64,000 nucleotides of DNA from Gemmatimonadaceae bacterium (GTDB taxonomy: Bacteria > Latescibacterota > UBA2968 > UBA8231), in the NCBI GenBank assembly GCA_002726335.1, contig PBSR01000019.1:4407-68406 (forward strand), given 5' to 3'. The position numbers and the translations under genes are program-made. Shown one piece after another: positions 41,685-50,765 of this stretch (position 1 is the first letter of the stretch; each line of letters begins with the position of its first letter). The notes beneath the pieces are model-generated. The model was not told where the DNA came from. It saw nothing but the letters and a program-made list of their open reading frames with translations, and made no database searches.

Positions 41685-42383
41685 CTATTCGAATTGCTGG
41701 CGGAAGGTGGCCAGCTCCTGGCGCAGAACTGTCACTTCCGCGCGTAGTTCCTCGACGGTGGCCTCGAGTGCTGTGATTCGTTCGTTCTCGGCGCGCACTT
41801 CCAGTGTGGCGGAGTCGGGGGTCAACGTCCGTTCCTCCTCCTCGCCAACCCCTGCCGGCTGGCCGGCGAACAGGTGTGACCAGCGCGATTCCTTGCGGCC
41901 GGGCTGCCGTGGCAGCTGGATGACCGCGGCCGGCTCCCGCTGCAGGAGCTCTTCCAGCACGGCCTCCACCTGCGATCGTTCGTCGAATGTGTGCATGCGG
42001 CTGGCTCGCCCGCGCAGTTCGCCCACCGTCTGTGGCCCGCGCACCATCAACTCAGCCAGGACCGCCAACTGCGCCTCGCTCAGGCCCAGGGCCTCGCCGA
42101 ATACGTGGCGGTGCTTGGGGACCCGCTGGTCGGCGCCGCTGACGACGCGGACCAGTCCCCCGTCCCGCATCGCCTCCAACGCCCGGGCCACCATCTTGTC
42201 GTCGAACTCGACGACGGGGTTGCGGTTCGTCTTCTGATTGCAGGCATTGGTCAGGGCGTTCAGCGACATCGGGTAATACTCCGGTGTCGTCGTCGACTTC
42301 TCGATCAGACACCCGAGTACGCGCTCCTCGACGGCATTCAGGAGGCCGTCCGAGTCGGCTGCTTCGGTCGGGGATTCGGTCAT
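41685..42383 (-). CDS. yceH: YceH-family (DUF480) winged-helix protein
   Basis: 232 residues, family length about 215-220. The conserved start is LNAVEERVLGCLIEKSTTTPEYYPMSLNAL in two blocks, followed by ACNQKTNRNPVVEFD and the second wing VAELR-like stretch AELMVRGPQTVGELRGRASRM. A C-terminal coiled coil (ENERITALEATVEELRAEV) is longer than in the usual enterobacterial protein. YceH proteins are thought to have a tandem winged-helix fold; function is not established. It is downstream of the M20 amidohydrolase with a 4-base overlap (start 42383, upstream stop 42380), so cotranslated. Confidence 0.9.
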   Translation of the reverse strand: MTESPTEAADSDGLLNAVEERVLGCLIEKSTTTPEYYPMSLNALTNACNQKTNRNPVVEFDDKMVARALEAMRDGGLVRVVSGADQRVPKHRHVFGEALGLSEAQLAVLAELMVRGPQTVGELRGRASRMHTFDERSQVEAVLEELLQREPAAVIQLPRQPGRKESRWSHLFAGQPAGVGEEEERTLTPDSATLEVRAENERITALEATVEELRAEVTVLRQELATFRQQFE

Positions 42384-43570
42384 CGTTTCTCCGGGCCTTC
42401 CTGCCAGAAGCGGCGGGCGATCTCAACGTGCATGGCAACTCCGAGCCGGATGGCGTCATCATGAAAGTCGTAGTCGGGCTGGTGCAATTTGGGATAGGTC
42501 TCTCGCCCGGGGGGGCGTATGCCGAGAGAAAAGAACGACGCCGGCACGCGCTGCGCATAGAAAGCAAAGTCCTCACCCCCCATGACAGGAGGGATCTCCA
42601 CGGCGGCCACCCGGTCTGTGACTGCAGCTACACGACGTACGTACTCGGTGGCCGCAGGGTCGTTCTCAAGAACGGGATAGCCTTCGTCGACCATAACCTC
42701 AGCGGCCGCACCATAGGCGCGGGCCGTGTCGACGGCGACCCTTTCGATGCGCTCGAGGGTGAGTCGACGTGTCTCCGAGTTCAGCGTACGCACCGTGCCC
42801 GACAGCTTCACCTCACCCGGGATGATGTTGTCCGCCGTGCCGCCGTGGATCTGCGTGATGGTGACGACGACACTGTCCAGCGGATCCGTGTTGCGCGCTG
42901 CGATCGATTGCAGGGCGACGATGATATGCGAGGCGACGAGGACCGTGTCGATGCCCTGGTGCGGATAGGCGGCATGGGCGCCGACACCGCCCACCGTGAT
43001 TCGCAGACGATCGGCACTGGCCAGGAAGCCACCCTGGCGCACGCCGATCTCGCCCTGAGCCAGTTCGGGCCAGGCGTGCAGGCCGAAGATGGCGCTCACC
43101 GGTGGGTCGTCGAGCACTCCCTCCTCACACATCCGCCGACCGCCGGCGCCCCCTTCCTCGGCCGGCTGGAAGAGGAACTTCACCGGTCCATCGAGCTCGT
43201 CGCCCAGGCTCGCCAGCACGCGCGCCGCACCCACCAGGCAGGTGACATGGCCGTCATGGCCGCAAGCGTGCATCTTCCCCGCGACCGTGGATCGATGGGC
43301 GTGGTCGCCGAGCTCTTCCATGGGCAGGGCATCCATATCGGCGCGCAGGGCGACGCAGGGCCCACCTTTTTTCGATCCGAGGATGGCGACGACCCCGGTT
43401 CCGGCGACACCGGTGCGCAGGTCGATACCCGGTACGCTCTTCAAGTGGGTGACGATTCGTCTGGCGGTCTCGTGCTCCTCGTAGGCCAACTCGGGACAAC
43501 GATGCAGTTCGTGTCGCAGCTCCACCAGTTCAGGCAACAGGGGGTCGATCAGGGATTTCAGGTCGCGCAT
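42380..43570 (-). CDS. M20D-family amidohydrolase (N-acyl amino acid hydrolase type)
   Basis: 396 residues from the ATG at 43570 with GAGGACGC just upstream; the open frame upstream lies over the PHP gene. Metal ligands are visible in MHACGHDGHV (Cys and His of the M20D site), FLFQPAEEGGAGG (catalytic Glu pair), and GLHAWPEL. The C-terminal VMGGEDFAFYAQRVP holds a further metal-binding region. Family members hydrolyse N-acetyl, N-acyl or indole-3-acetyl amino acids. Specificity cannot be read. The gene is head-to-head with the PHP gene at 43656 (85 bases). Confidence 0.92.
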   Translation of the reverse strand: MRDLKSLIDPLLPELVELRHELHRCPELAYEEHETARRIVTHLKSVPGIDLRTGVAGTGVVAILGSKKGGPCVALRADMDALPMEELGDHAHRSTVAGKMHACGHDGHVTCLVGAARVLASLGDELDGPVKFLFQPAEEGGAGGRRMCEEGVLDDPPVSAIFGLHAWPELAQGEIGVRQGGFLASADRLRITVGGVGAHAAYPHQGIDTVLVASHIIVALQSIAARNTDPLDSVVVTITQIHGGTADNIIPGEVKLSGTVRTLNSETRRLTLERIERVAVDTARAYGAAAEVMVDEGYPVLENDPAATEYVRRVAAVTDRVAAVEIPPVMGGEDFAFYAQRVPASFFSLGIRPPGRETYPKLHQPDYDFHDDAIRLGVAMHVEIARRFWQEGPEKR

Positions 43571-43655
43571 GCGTCCTCGGTGGTTGTTCCTTACCATCTT
43601 CTGTAAGCATGGGAATGTATCCGTAGTTCCAGACACTTCAAAGCGACCTGACCTG

Positions 43656-44792
43656 ATGACGACTCCCTCTACCGCGGAAGGCACCGAACCGTGGGCCTGG
43701 CTGCGGGGCGACCTGCACACTCACTGCGAAGTCGCTGAGCAGACCGGTGATTTCGTCGATTCCATCGACCCGCGTCTCGACTTCGTCGCGCTCACCAACC
43801 ATGGTCAGAAGCCGGTGTTCTTCGAGCAGCACCACATGGTCGCCGATCTGCGGCAACGGTGGTCCTCGGGTATCGTGCTGTCCGGTGTCGAATGGAACGC
43901 ACCACAAGGTGGCCACGCCTGTGTTGTCTTCCCTCCCCATACGGATGAGGCCGGCCACGCCTACGCCTTGGCCCGTGGATTCGATCGCCACCTGGACGGC
44001 GCCAGACCCGATATCGCCGCCGGCATGGCCCAACTCGGTGAGATCGAGCCGGGCGCACGCCCCGTTCTCTGCTTCAACCACCCGGCGCCCGGGCAGTGGT
44101 CGTCAGATGTCATCGCCGAGTACCGATCTCACGATGTCGGCGGCATCGTCGTGGGCCTGGAGACCGTACACGGCCACCAGGGATATAACGCGGGCGCCTG
44201 CTTCGATCTGGCGACCTATCCGGGCTGCGCGCCTGGTGGTCTGGCCGACACAGCGTACGGCGCCGGTCCCCCCTTCTCCCTGCTGGCTCACTCCGACTTT
44301 CACATCCACAAACAGGATCGCCTGTTCGACTACGCTCCGGGCGTCTTCAATCACACCCTGGTCGGTGTGCCAGCAGGGCAGCGCACGCCCGAGGCCATCT
44401 TCGCCGGCTTGCGTGCCGGCCGTACCTGTGCCGCCCAGGGACACTGGCTCCAGCTCGGCGGTTTTTCGGTGATCGGCACGGAGGGTGTGTCGCGTCTCGG
44501 CGACACCTGGGCCGGCGGCGCAGCGCAGGCGGTGTTCGAGTTCGACGCCGACGAACCTCTGGACCGCGTGGACTGGCTCGGGTCTCTGGACGGCGGCACA
44601 CCCGGCGTTGTGGCCGCTGCCGGGCCGCTACCGCCCGGGCATCATCGAGTACAGCTGGACATCCCGGCTGGTGCCCGCGGGTTTCTCCGACTGCGCGTCC
44701 TGTCGGCCAGCCACGAACGCCCGGCACCGGGACCCACAGCGTCGAAGGGGTTCTTCACCTCCGCCATCCTGCTCGACTCCAGCCTCGGCTAG
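43656..44792 (+). CDS. PHP-domain phosphoesterase-like protein
   Basis: 378 residues from the ATG at 43656; an earlier ATG in frame lies in the divergent gene's start region. PHP motifs: GDLHTHCEV (motif I, about 18-26), FVALTNHGQKP (motif II), VLSGVEWNA (Glu), HPAPGQWS, and AHSDFHIHK (motif IV with Asp-x-His). The PHP fold uses three metals to hydrolyse phosphate esters. The C-terminal 120 residues form a beta-rich domain rich in hydrophobic and small residues. Substrate unknown. The stop overlaps convergently with the Smr gene by four bases. Confidence 0.8.
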   Translation: MTTPSTAEGTEPWAWLRGDLHTHCEVAEQTGDFVDSIDPRLDFVALTNHGQKPVFFEQHHMVADLRQRWSSGIVLSGVEWNAPQGGHACVVFPPHTDEAGHAYALARGFDRHLDGARPDIAAGMAQLGEIEPGARPVLCFNHPAPGQWSSDVIAEYRSHDVGGIVVGLETVHGHQGYNAGACFDLATYPGCAPGGLADTAYGAGPPFSLLAHSDFHIHKQDRLFDYAPGVFNHTLVGVPAGQRTPEAIFAGLRAGRTCAAQGHWLQLGGFSVIGTEGVSRLGDTWAGGAAQAVFEFDADEPLDRVDWLGSLDGGTPGVVAAAGPLPPGHHRVQLDIPAGARGFLRLRVLSASHERPAPGPTASKGFFTSAILLDSSLG

Positions 44793-45094
44793 CCGTCCGT
44801 GGGGCGCAGCTGCACGAGCGTCGCCCCCCAGCCGCCGCCGCCCATGCCACCGGGCGAGTACGACTCCACGTACTCGAGCCGATCGAGCACTGCGTGTACC
44901 GTGCGCCGCAGGGCGCCGGTACCCTTGCCGTGCACGACGCGCACCTGCAGAATACCGCGGACACGACACTCCTGCAGATAGTCTGGCACCAGCTGCTTCG
45001 CATCACGAGGATGGAAGGTGTGCAGGTCGAGGGTGCCGTCGATGGGGATCTCCACCGCGTCGTCGACATCGGACCCTTCTTCGTCATCCTGCAC
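44789..45094 (-). CDS. Smr-domain protein
   Basis: 101 residues. It contains a stand-alone Smr domain: LDLHTFHPRDAKQLVPDYLQ with the DLH motif, VRVVHGKGTGALRRTVHAVL with the HGKG-G-LR motif, and a glycine-rich GGMGGGGWGATLV end. Smr domains have nicking endonuclease or RNA-cleaving activity in MutS2 and related proteins. No MutS2 part is attached. The start lies 33 bases upstream of the divergent oxidoreductase start. Confidence 0.88.
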   Translation of the reverse strand: MQDDEEGSDVDDAVEIPIDGTLDLHTFHPRDAKQLVPDYLQECRVRGILQVRVVHGKGTGALRRTVHAVLDRLEYVESYSPGGMGGGGWGATLVQLRPTDG

Positions 45095-45127
45095 TGATCA
45101 TCTCCTCGTTCAACTGGAGGAATCGCC

Positions 45128-46165
45128 ATGGGCAATGACAGTCCACTGCGGCTCGGCGTCATCGGCGCCGGCTGGTTCGCCTCCCGCCGGCACTGTCCGG
45201 ACATCATCGCCCACGATGATGCATCCCTCACGGCGTTGTGTCGCCGCAGCCGGCCCGAACTGGAGCGGATGGGGCAGGCCTTCGGCGTCAACGCCCTGTT
45301 CACCGACTATCGGGACCTGCTGGCCTGCGGCCAGGTGGACGGTGTCGTCATCTGCTCGCCACATGACCTGCACCATGAGCATACGAAGGCGGCTCTGCAA
45401 GCTGGCCTGCCGGTGTTGCTGGAAAAGCCGCTGACCATCGACCCGGCGCAGGGCCGCCAGCTGGTGGATCTTGCCGCCGCCCGCGACCTCGTGCTACTCG
45501 TGGCGCAGAACCCGCCGTACTGGAACCACTGTCACCGCCTGAGGCAGACGGTCGCCGGTGGGCACATCGGGTCCCTCGAGGCGGTGTCGATCTCGTGGGT
45601 GGGCAACGCTCTCGGTGTACTCGGCCGCGAGCCCTTGCCCGACACCATGCCGGGCGTCGTACCGCCGACGCTGTTTCGCGGCGATTCAAAGGCCAACGGC
45701 GGCGGTTTTCTCATCGACGGCGGCTCCCATCTGCTGACCGAGCTCGTCTGGTGTACGGATCGGCGCGTCGTCGAGGTGAGTTGCCTGATGGATGATGCCG
45801 ACGCCGATGTACGCGCTGTGCTCTCCATGCGGCTCGACAACGGCGCCACGGCCACGTTGTCGAACACAGCCGACTCACAGGTGCGCGGCAAACGCCACCA
45901 CAGCTTCTACTTCGGAACTGCCGGGACCGCCGAGATCCGCGGTGTACCCTTCAGCATCACGGTAGACGGCGACGGTGAAAGGAAGTCGGTACACGAGGAC
46001 GACTTGCCGTCCGTGCCGCCACCGGTGGCGGACTTCATCGGGGCTGTGCGCGGGCAAAGCCGCCTGCAGATCGACGCCGGCCAGGCCCTGCACATCGTCG
46101 AGATTCTCGACGCCGCGTACCGGTCCGCCCGCGACGGGCGCACGGCTGCAGTGCAAGCGGCCTGA
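45128..46165 (+). CDS. Gfo/Idh/MocA family oxidoreductase
   Basis: 345 residues. The NAD(P)-binding start is RLGVIGAGWFASRRHCPDI (G-x-G-x-x-A, about 8-26), followed by VDGVVICSPHDLHHEHTKAAL and LLEKPLTIDPAQGRQL with the catalytic EKP motif. The second domain has GGGFLIDGGSHLLTELVW with the His of the active site. Family members oxidise sugars or inositols. The ribosome binding site GGAGGAA is among the strongest in the window. It converges with the lipoprotein gene at 46186. Substrate unknown. Confidence 0.9.
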   Translation: MGNDSPLRLGVIGAGWFASRRHCPDIIAHDDASLTALCRRSRPELERMGQAFGVNALFTDYRDLLACGQVDGVVICSPHDLHHEHTKAALQAGLPVLLEKPLTIDPAQGRQLVDLAAARDLVLLVAQNPPYWNHCHRLRQTVAGGHIGSLEAVSISWVGNALGVLGREPLPDTMPGVVPPTLFRGDSKANGGGFLIDGGSHLLTELVWCTDRRVVEVSCLMDDADADVRAVLSMRLDNGATATLSNTADSQVRGKRHHSFYFGTAGTAEIRGVPFSITVDGDGERKSVHEDDLPSVPPPVADFIGAVRGQSRLQIDAGQALHIVEILDAAYRSARDGRTAAVQAA

Positions 46166-46185
46166 AGACAACTTCCAAGGCGCTG

Positions 46186-46716
46186 TCAGCCGACGCGGTA
46201 CGTGACCTTGCTCCGCTGTGCCAGCAGGCTGCAGTCGTCGCGGTCACCCAGAACGATATCGATTTCACACAGCTGCACGTTGATTGCCGGGATCAGCTCA
46301 TCGGCCTGCTGCCGTCTCTCGACCGCAGTCGGGTAGAGGGAGATGTCGCCGGCAGCGAAACCGTCGATGACCAGATCGAAGCCCTCCAGGCGCAGTTGCT
46401 CCATCTGCGTAATCTCGTCATGCAGCGCCTGCAGCTTCCGCGGCGGCGGCAGCCGGGAGAGGCCCTCCTGTACCGCCAGCAGACGCGGTCGTAGCTCGAC
46501 GAAGACTGCGTTGAGTCGCGAGTCGATGGACACCCCGTCGGGATCGACGACCTCGCTGACTTCGCTCTCGATGGCCGAGGCTTCGTCTATCAGCGGGTTG
46601 AGGGCGGTACGATAGGCACGCACGTCATCGGCATCACCGTACCTGGTGGTCTTGCCGTCGTCACCACAACCGGCCAGCAGCAGGGCAGTTGCCAGATACC
46701 GGACAAGGCACCTCAC
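46186..46716 (-). CDS. Lipoprotein of unknown function
   Basis: 176 residues from a GTG at 46716 that overlaps the AGE epimerase stop as GTGA; a GTG at 46722 is two codons earlier. The signal ends in a lipobox LLLAGC, with GC followed by Gly-Asp-Asp; Asp at position +3 or so may favour inner-membrane retention. The rest is mainly helical with leucine-rich heptads (VFVELRPRLLAVQEGLSRL). No family recognised. It is the last gene of the sugar operon and may be a stress or envelope component rather than a pathway enzyme. Confidence 0.65.
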   Translation of the reverse strand: MRCLVRYLATALLLAGCGDDGKTTRYGDADDVRAYRTALNPLIDEASAIESEVSEVVDPDGVSIDSRLNAVFVELRPRLLAVQEGLSRLPPPRKLQALHDEITQMEQLRLEGFDLVIDGFAAGDISLYPTAVERRQQADELIPAINVQLCEIDIVLGDRDDCSLLAQRSKVTYRVG

Positions 46717-47927
46717 GACCACACCCCCGACGGTTGTCCCTGCCGTTCGATCATCCGCTCCAGCCCCAGCAGGCAGCGCATCACACAGCGCGGATGATGG
46801 TAGTTCTCCTTGCGCGTCACGTGGGGCTGATAGGTCATGGTCCGGTCACCCGCCGTCTGGTACAGCGGATGGCCATGGGACTCGAGACTGCAATGGCTCT
46901 CGATCCAGTCGAAGATTCGGGCAAACCAGGGCCAGGCCCACTCGTCGTCGGTGTGCTCCATCAGCAGCAGACAACCGATGAGACCCTCCTCCTGCAGCCA
47001 CAGGACCTTGTCGAGGGCGAAGGTGTTGCTTTCTACCTGCAGAGCTCGGAAGAGTCCGCCGTGCACGTCGTCCCAGGCGACTTCCACGTGGCGGCGGAAA
47101 CGCTCGGCACACAGATCGAACAGCGCCCGGTCGCCGCGGCGCAGGGCTTCCACCATCGTCATCCACATCGTTTCGATGGCGTGACCGAGGTAGGCGAAAT
47201 CCTCGTTGTCATCATCTGGCCGGGTCAGGTCACAGGCCAGCGCTTCGTTCATCAGCTGGTACTTCTCGTTCCAGAAGTTCACCGTGATGCCCTCGACGAT
47301 CTCGCCGGCCAGCGTCTGCAGTCTGACATCCTCCGGTCGCTGCTCCAGCATCTGCGTCAGCGTCAGGATCAGCACCATGTGACCACCGAGTACGCGCATA
47401 CCTGGATAACAGAGAGGCACGTAGCCTTCGTCGACATCTCGCGTCGGATCGCTATGCAGGTCGACGACGCGAAACAGGGACTCGATGGCGATGTCGAGAG
47501 CTTCGCTGTCCTGCGCCGCAGCGGCGTACGCCGTCAGGCCCTCGGCGACGAACAGGCTTTCGTACCCTCGTGCGGAGGCTGGCGCCGCGATGCCACCATC
47601 GGCGTCGAGGTCACATACCCACCAGCCGTCGGTGTCCCTGCCGTGAGCGAGGAGGAAATCCTTCGTCCGCCGGGCGATCTGCAGGCTCTCGTCGTGCTGG
47701 AACTGGCGTGCGAGGTACGAATACGTCCACAGGCCCCGGCCCTGATACCACATGTGCTTGCTGTCGGCGATCCGCGTACCGTCGTGGTCGAGGGTGCAGA
47801 AAAAACCGCCGCGGTCGTGGTCGACACCGTAGCGGGTCCAGAACGGCAGATACTCGTCGAACAGATAGGTCCGGTAGTGATCACGGATCTGTTCGAGGGT
47901 GTGGTTGCCGATCTGTCGCCGGTTCAT
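46713..47927 (-). CDS. AGE-family sugar 2-epimerase
   Basis: 404 residues from the ATG at 47927, which overlaps the GGDEF stop as ATGA; the open frame upstream is shadow. This is an (alpha/alpha)6 barrel of the N-acylglucosamine 2-epimerase / cellobiose 2-epimerase / YihS isomerase family: YQGRGLWTYSYLARQF, WWVCDLDADGG, GGHMVLILTLTQML, DFAYLGHAIETMWMTM and ENYHHPRCVMRCLLGLERM near the C-terminus. The conserved His residues of the two last segments are likely catalytic. It interconverts aldose epimers or aldose-ketose. The operon context suggests supply of a hexose for activation by the kinase and nucleotidyltransferase. Confidence 0.85.
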   Translation of the reverse strand: MNRRQIGNHTLEQIRDHYRTYLFDEYLPFWTRYGVDHDRGGFFCTLDHDGTRIADSKHMWYQGRGLWTYSYLARQFQHDESLQIARRTKDFLLAHGRDTDGWWVCDLDADGGIAAPASARGYESLFVAEGLTAYAAAAQDSEALDIAIESLFRVVDLHSDPTRDVDEGYVPLCYPGMRVLGGHMVLILTLTQMLEQRPEDVRLQTLAGEIVEGITVNFWNEKYQLMNEALACDLTRPDDDNEDFAYLGHAIETMWMTMVEALRRGDRALFDLCAERFRRHVEVAWDDVHGGLFRALQVESNTFALDKVLWLQEEGLIGCLLLMEHTDDEWAWPWFARIFDWIESHCSLESHGHPLYQTAGDRTMTYQPHVTRKENYHHPRCVMRCLLGLERMIERQGQPSGVWS

Positions 47928-48430
47928 CGCCGTGACTTCTGTTCCTCGTCCGTCTTCTGCAGCATGACGTTGCGGGTCAGTCCCTCGATGACGTCGTCCA
48001 CCGGTTCCTTGCCCACGTCCCACTCGCCGATATCGAACTTGAAGCTCAACCCTTCCGCCGCGGCAGCGACGGCGAGCTCCTCCATCTTGCGCTCCGCCCC
48101 GATGCGTTCGGAGTCGAACAGAATGACGAGCTCATCGCCGGAGTACCAGGGGGCGACAATGTCACTACGGCGGAACGGAACCGAAAAGGTGGCCTGCACC
48201 CGGCGGTCCACCTCGGCGTATCCGAGCTCCTGGTCGAGTCGGTGGATGTCGTCGCGATCGATGAAGGCAATGATCCGCCGGGCCCGTGGCATGATCTGGG
48301 CAAACTGCAGAAAAGCGGGACGGGTGTAGACGCCGTAGGCATCGTCCCAGCTCAGCTCGCGCACCTTGTCGCGCAGGCCGAGGATCTCTTTGTCGAAGCC
48401 GAAGAGGCGCCCTACAAGCTCTCGCAACAC
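47924..48430 (-). CDS. Degenerate GGDEF-domain protein
   Basis: 168 residues, a single domain. The diguanylate-cyclase fold can be followed: YGVYTRPAFLQFA (equivalent of the DxLTGLxNR region), FIDRDDIHRLDQELGYAEVD, and YSGDELVILFDSE in place of GGDEF (SGDEL), so catalysis is unlikely. The Gly-to-Ser and Phe-to-Leu changes, plus lack of an RxxD site, suggest a binding or regulatory role. It lies 17 bases after the GHMP kinase stop and overlaps the epimerase start by four bases, so it is fixed in the sugar operon. It might bind c-di-GMP or GTP as a sensor. Confidence 0.75.
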   Translation of the reverse strand: MLRELVGRLFGFDKEILGLRDKVRELSWDDAYGVYTRPAFLQFAQIMPRARRIIAFIDRDDIHRLDQELGYAEVDRRVQATFSVPFRRSDIVAPWYSGDELVILFDSERIGAERKMEELAVAAAAEGLSFKFDIGEWDVGKEPVDDVIEGLTRNVMLQKTDEEQKSRR

Positions 48431-48447
48431 GACGGAATGTCTCTCCT

Positions 48448-49848
48448 TCAGCTGGGGTCCGGGTCACCAATATAGGGGCGGTCCGTGGGGTCGCGCAGTT
48501 CGAAGGCAGATGGGCCCGCCGGGCTGGTGAAGAAGTGACTCGCCGCAGCCCTGTCCGGGAACCCCGCGTGGTACCCCGCTGCCCATGCCGGCAGAAACTC
48601 CGGCGCTGCCGCCGCGTCGATGAGGGCCCAGACGCAACCTCCGAAACCGGCACCGAAAGCCGACGCCGCCACGGCGCCGTGATCCCGCGCCGACTGCGCC
48701 AGCATGACCGTTTCCGGCACCTGGTTGCCCAGCATCTGCTCCGACCACTGCTGTGACCGCGATACCGAGGCGCCAAAGGCCGGCAGGTCTCCCGCCGCCA
48801 GTTCCGTGGCGGCGGTATCGATCAGGGCCTCTTCCGCCTCGAAATGGCGGAGCCGCAGCTCCAGCTCGTCGGCACCATATTCTCCGTGGCCATCGATCGT
48901 GGCAGCGCGCAGTCTCTGGCCTGCATCCGGGGCCGATGCCAGGATGTCGGCCAGATAGACCTGATCCCCTTCGCCGGCCGCGTGCCACGCCTCCACCAGG
49001 CGGCGCACGCGGAGCGCGGCTCGATTGTATAGGGCCTGCGCTGCCCCTGTCTTTTCCGCCACCACCCCGCTGACGCCGAGAGCGAAAACCCAGCCGCCGG
49101 GCACCAGCACGTGACGTTTGCGTCTCGTCGGGCAGTAGCTGAACTGGCCGAGGTGGTCGGGTTGCGAGCAGAGGATGGCGGTGTGATCCTCGCTGCCGCC
49201 GAAGGTGCCGACGCCACGATCGCCAGCCAGGGCTCCGTACGACTGGCCGTTCTCGTGGGTGCCGAGGTACTCCGCCAGTGACAGCTCGTCGCCGACCGCC
49301 GCGGCGAAAGCCGAGGTTTGCTCCACCCCTTCGATATCGGCCAGCGCCCTGTACGTGGCGATCACGAGGGCGCTGGAACTGCTCATGCCAGATGCCAATG
49401 GCAGATCACCGGCAAAGGCGATGTCCGCCCCGCCACGACAGCTGTCGGGGAAGTTTCGGGCCAGTCGCCGGGCCACCGTCATCGGGTAGTTCGGCCAGCT
49501 GCCGGTGGGCACATCGAGCTCAGGATCCCAGGCAAAGTGCACCGTGTCATCCAGGTCGAGCGCGTGGATGCGGATCTGCCCGTCCTCGCGCGGCGCCGCC
49601 ACCAGGCAGATGCCGCGTTCGACGGCGGCCACGAGGCTATGGCCGCCACAGTAGTCGGTGTGCTTGCCGAGGACCTCGATGCGACCCGGCACGAAGTACG
49701 CCCGCCTGTCGGCGTTGGCCCCATGGGCGGTGAGATGTCGCGCCGCACGGGAGAAGAGGTCCGCCTTGGTGTCGATGTCCTGGCGCAGGCCGCCGGCACG
49801 CAGGGCGGTTGCCGCGGTCTCGGGCGTGAGTTCTCGCAGCTGGCTCAC
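48448..49848 (-). CDS. GHMP-family sugar kinase (galactokinase-like)
   Basis: 466 residues from a GTG at 49848 that overlaps the nucleotidyltransferase stop as GTGA. Galactokinase signature: PGRIEVLGKHTDYCGGHSL (about 54-72), with Lys in place of the usual Glu of GEHTDY, the ATP-binding LPLASGMSSSSALVIA (about 148-163), and C-terminal GAGFGGCVWALI. It phosphorylates C1 of a galactose-like sugar with ATP. The Glu-to-Lys change and the extra length (galactokinase about 390) leave another hexose or heptose as substrate possible. Together with the upstream nucleotidyltransferase it could make a nucleotide sugar. Confidence 0.85.
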   Translation of the reverse strand: MSQLRELTPETAATALRAGGLRQDIDTKADLFSRAARHLTAHGANADRRAYFVPGRIEVLGKHTDYCGGHSLVAAVERGICLVAAPREDGQIRIHALDLDDTVHFAWDPELDVPTGSWPNYPMTVARRLARNFPDSCRGGADIAFAGDLPLASGMSSSSALVIATYRALADIEGVEQTSAFAAAVGDELSLAEYLGTHENGQSYGALAGDRGVGTFGGSEDHTAILCSQPDHLGQFSYCPTRRKRHVLVPGGWVFALGVSGVVAEKTGAAQALYNRAALRVRRLVEAWHAAGEGDQVYLADILASAPDAGQRLRAATIDGHGEYGADELELRLRHFEAEEALIDTAATELAAGDLPAFGASVSRSQQWSEQMLGNQVPETVMLAQSARDHGAVAASAFGAGFGGCVWALIDAAAAPEFLPAWAAGYHAGFPDRAAASHFFTSPAGPSAFELRDPTDRPYIGDPDPS

Positions 49849-50651
49849 AGGTGAACCGGCAACCCCCGCAGCCGCTCGACGACACTCTCGATGTCTTCTC
49901 GGCTCGACAGGTCGAGGACGGGCGCCTGCACCGGCACCACTTCGAAGCGGACCCCGAGTCGATCGACGGCGTACTCTACGGCGTCGGTGATCTCCACCTC
50001 GCCTCGTGGTGACGGTTCGATGGCGGCGCAGGCGGCGAAGATTCGTTCGTCGAAGCGCCAGCAGTTCATACTGACGCCGACGGTGTCGCCCAGTTCGGCG
50101 ATCTGCGCTGCGGAAGGCTTCTCGACGACCCGCCGCAGACCGCCACTCTCATCGACATCGATGACGGCAAAGCGCTCGATGCGCTCCTCCGGAATGTTAC
50201 TCTGTGCCACCAGTGCCCGGCGATCGAAGCCCGGCAGCCCGGGGCCGGACAGACGCCGCAGAGCCTGCAGCGCGGTCAGGGGGTAGTGGTTGTCGGCGTT
50301 GATCGACAGAAATGGTTCGTTGCCGACGAACTCTCGAGCTGCGGCCACAGCATCCGCGGTACCCAGCGGCTCAGCCTGCACGGCAAACTCAAACCGTAGA
50401 CGCCGCGCCTCGACGACGTCACTGTAATGGTGGCGCAACTCATCGTGTCCGGGACCGATGACGAGGCACACCTGCCGGAACCCGGCATCGGCCACCGTGC
50501 TCAGCACATAGTCGAGGAACGGTCGGTCGATCGGCACCAGGGCCTTGACGCCGGTTTCGGCTACCTGGTGCTGTGCCTCGGTGAGTCCTTCGCCGTCGCC
50601 GGCACGCATTCTCTTGCCCAGGCCGGCGGCGAGAACTACCACCTTGTCCAT
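49845..50651 (-). CDS. Sugar-phosphate nucleotidyltransferase
   Basis: 268 residues from the ATG at 50651, preceded by GGGAGGATCG; the longer open frame is shadow of the divergent gene. N-terminal VVVLAAGLGKRM (about 3-14) is the nucleotide-binding signature, with KALVPIDRPFLDYVL, INADNHYPL (the metal-binding Asp), and VVEKPS. The family makes UDP-, dTDP-, ADP- or CDP-sugars from sugar 1-phosphate and NTP. The size fits a stand-alone catalytic domain without the left-handed helix domain of GlmU. It is the first gene of the sugar operon, directly coupled to the GHMP kinase, which would provide the sugar 1-phosphate. Confidence 0.85.
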   Translation of the reverse strand: MDKVVVLAAGLGKRMRAGDGEGLTEAQHQVAETGVKALVPIDRPFLDYVLSTVADAGFRQVCLVIGPGHDELRHHYSDVVEARRLRFEFAVQAEPLGTADAVAAAREFVGNEPFLSINADNHYPLTALQALRRLSGPGLPGFDRRALVAQSNIPEERIERFAVIDVDESGGLRRVVEKPSAAQIAELGDTVGVSMNCWRFDERIFAACAAIEPSPRGEVEITDAVEYAVDRLGVRFEVVPVQAPVLDLSSREDIESVVERLRGLPVHL

Positions 50652-50765
50652 CGATCCTCCCGTTGGTGTAGAGCCGCGCGGCTCCAGTGCCTTCCCAATG
50701 TAGCCACACTCCACTGGCGTTGGCAGTGGTTGACCTCGTAGCAGTGCGCCGTAGGTTGCCCGGCC

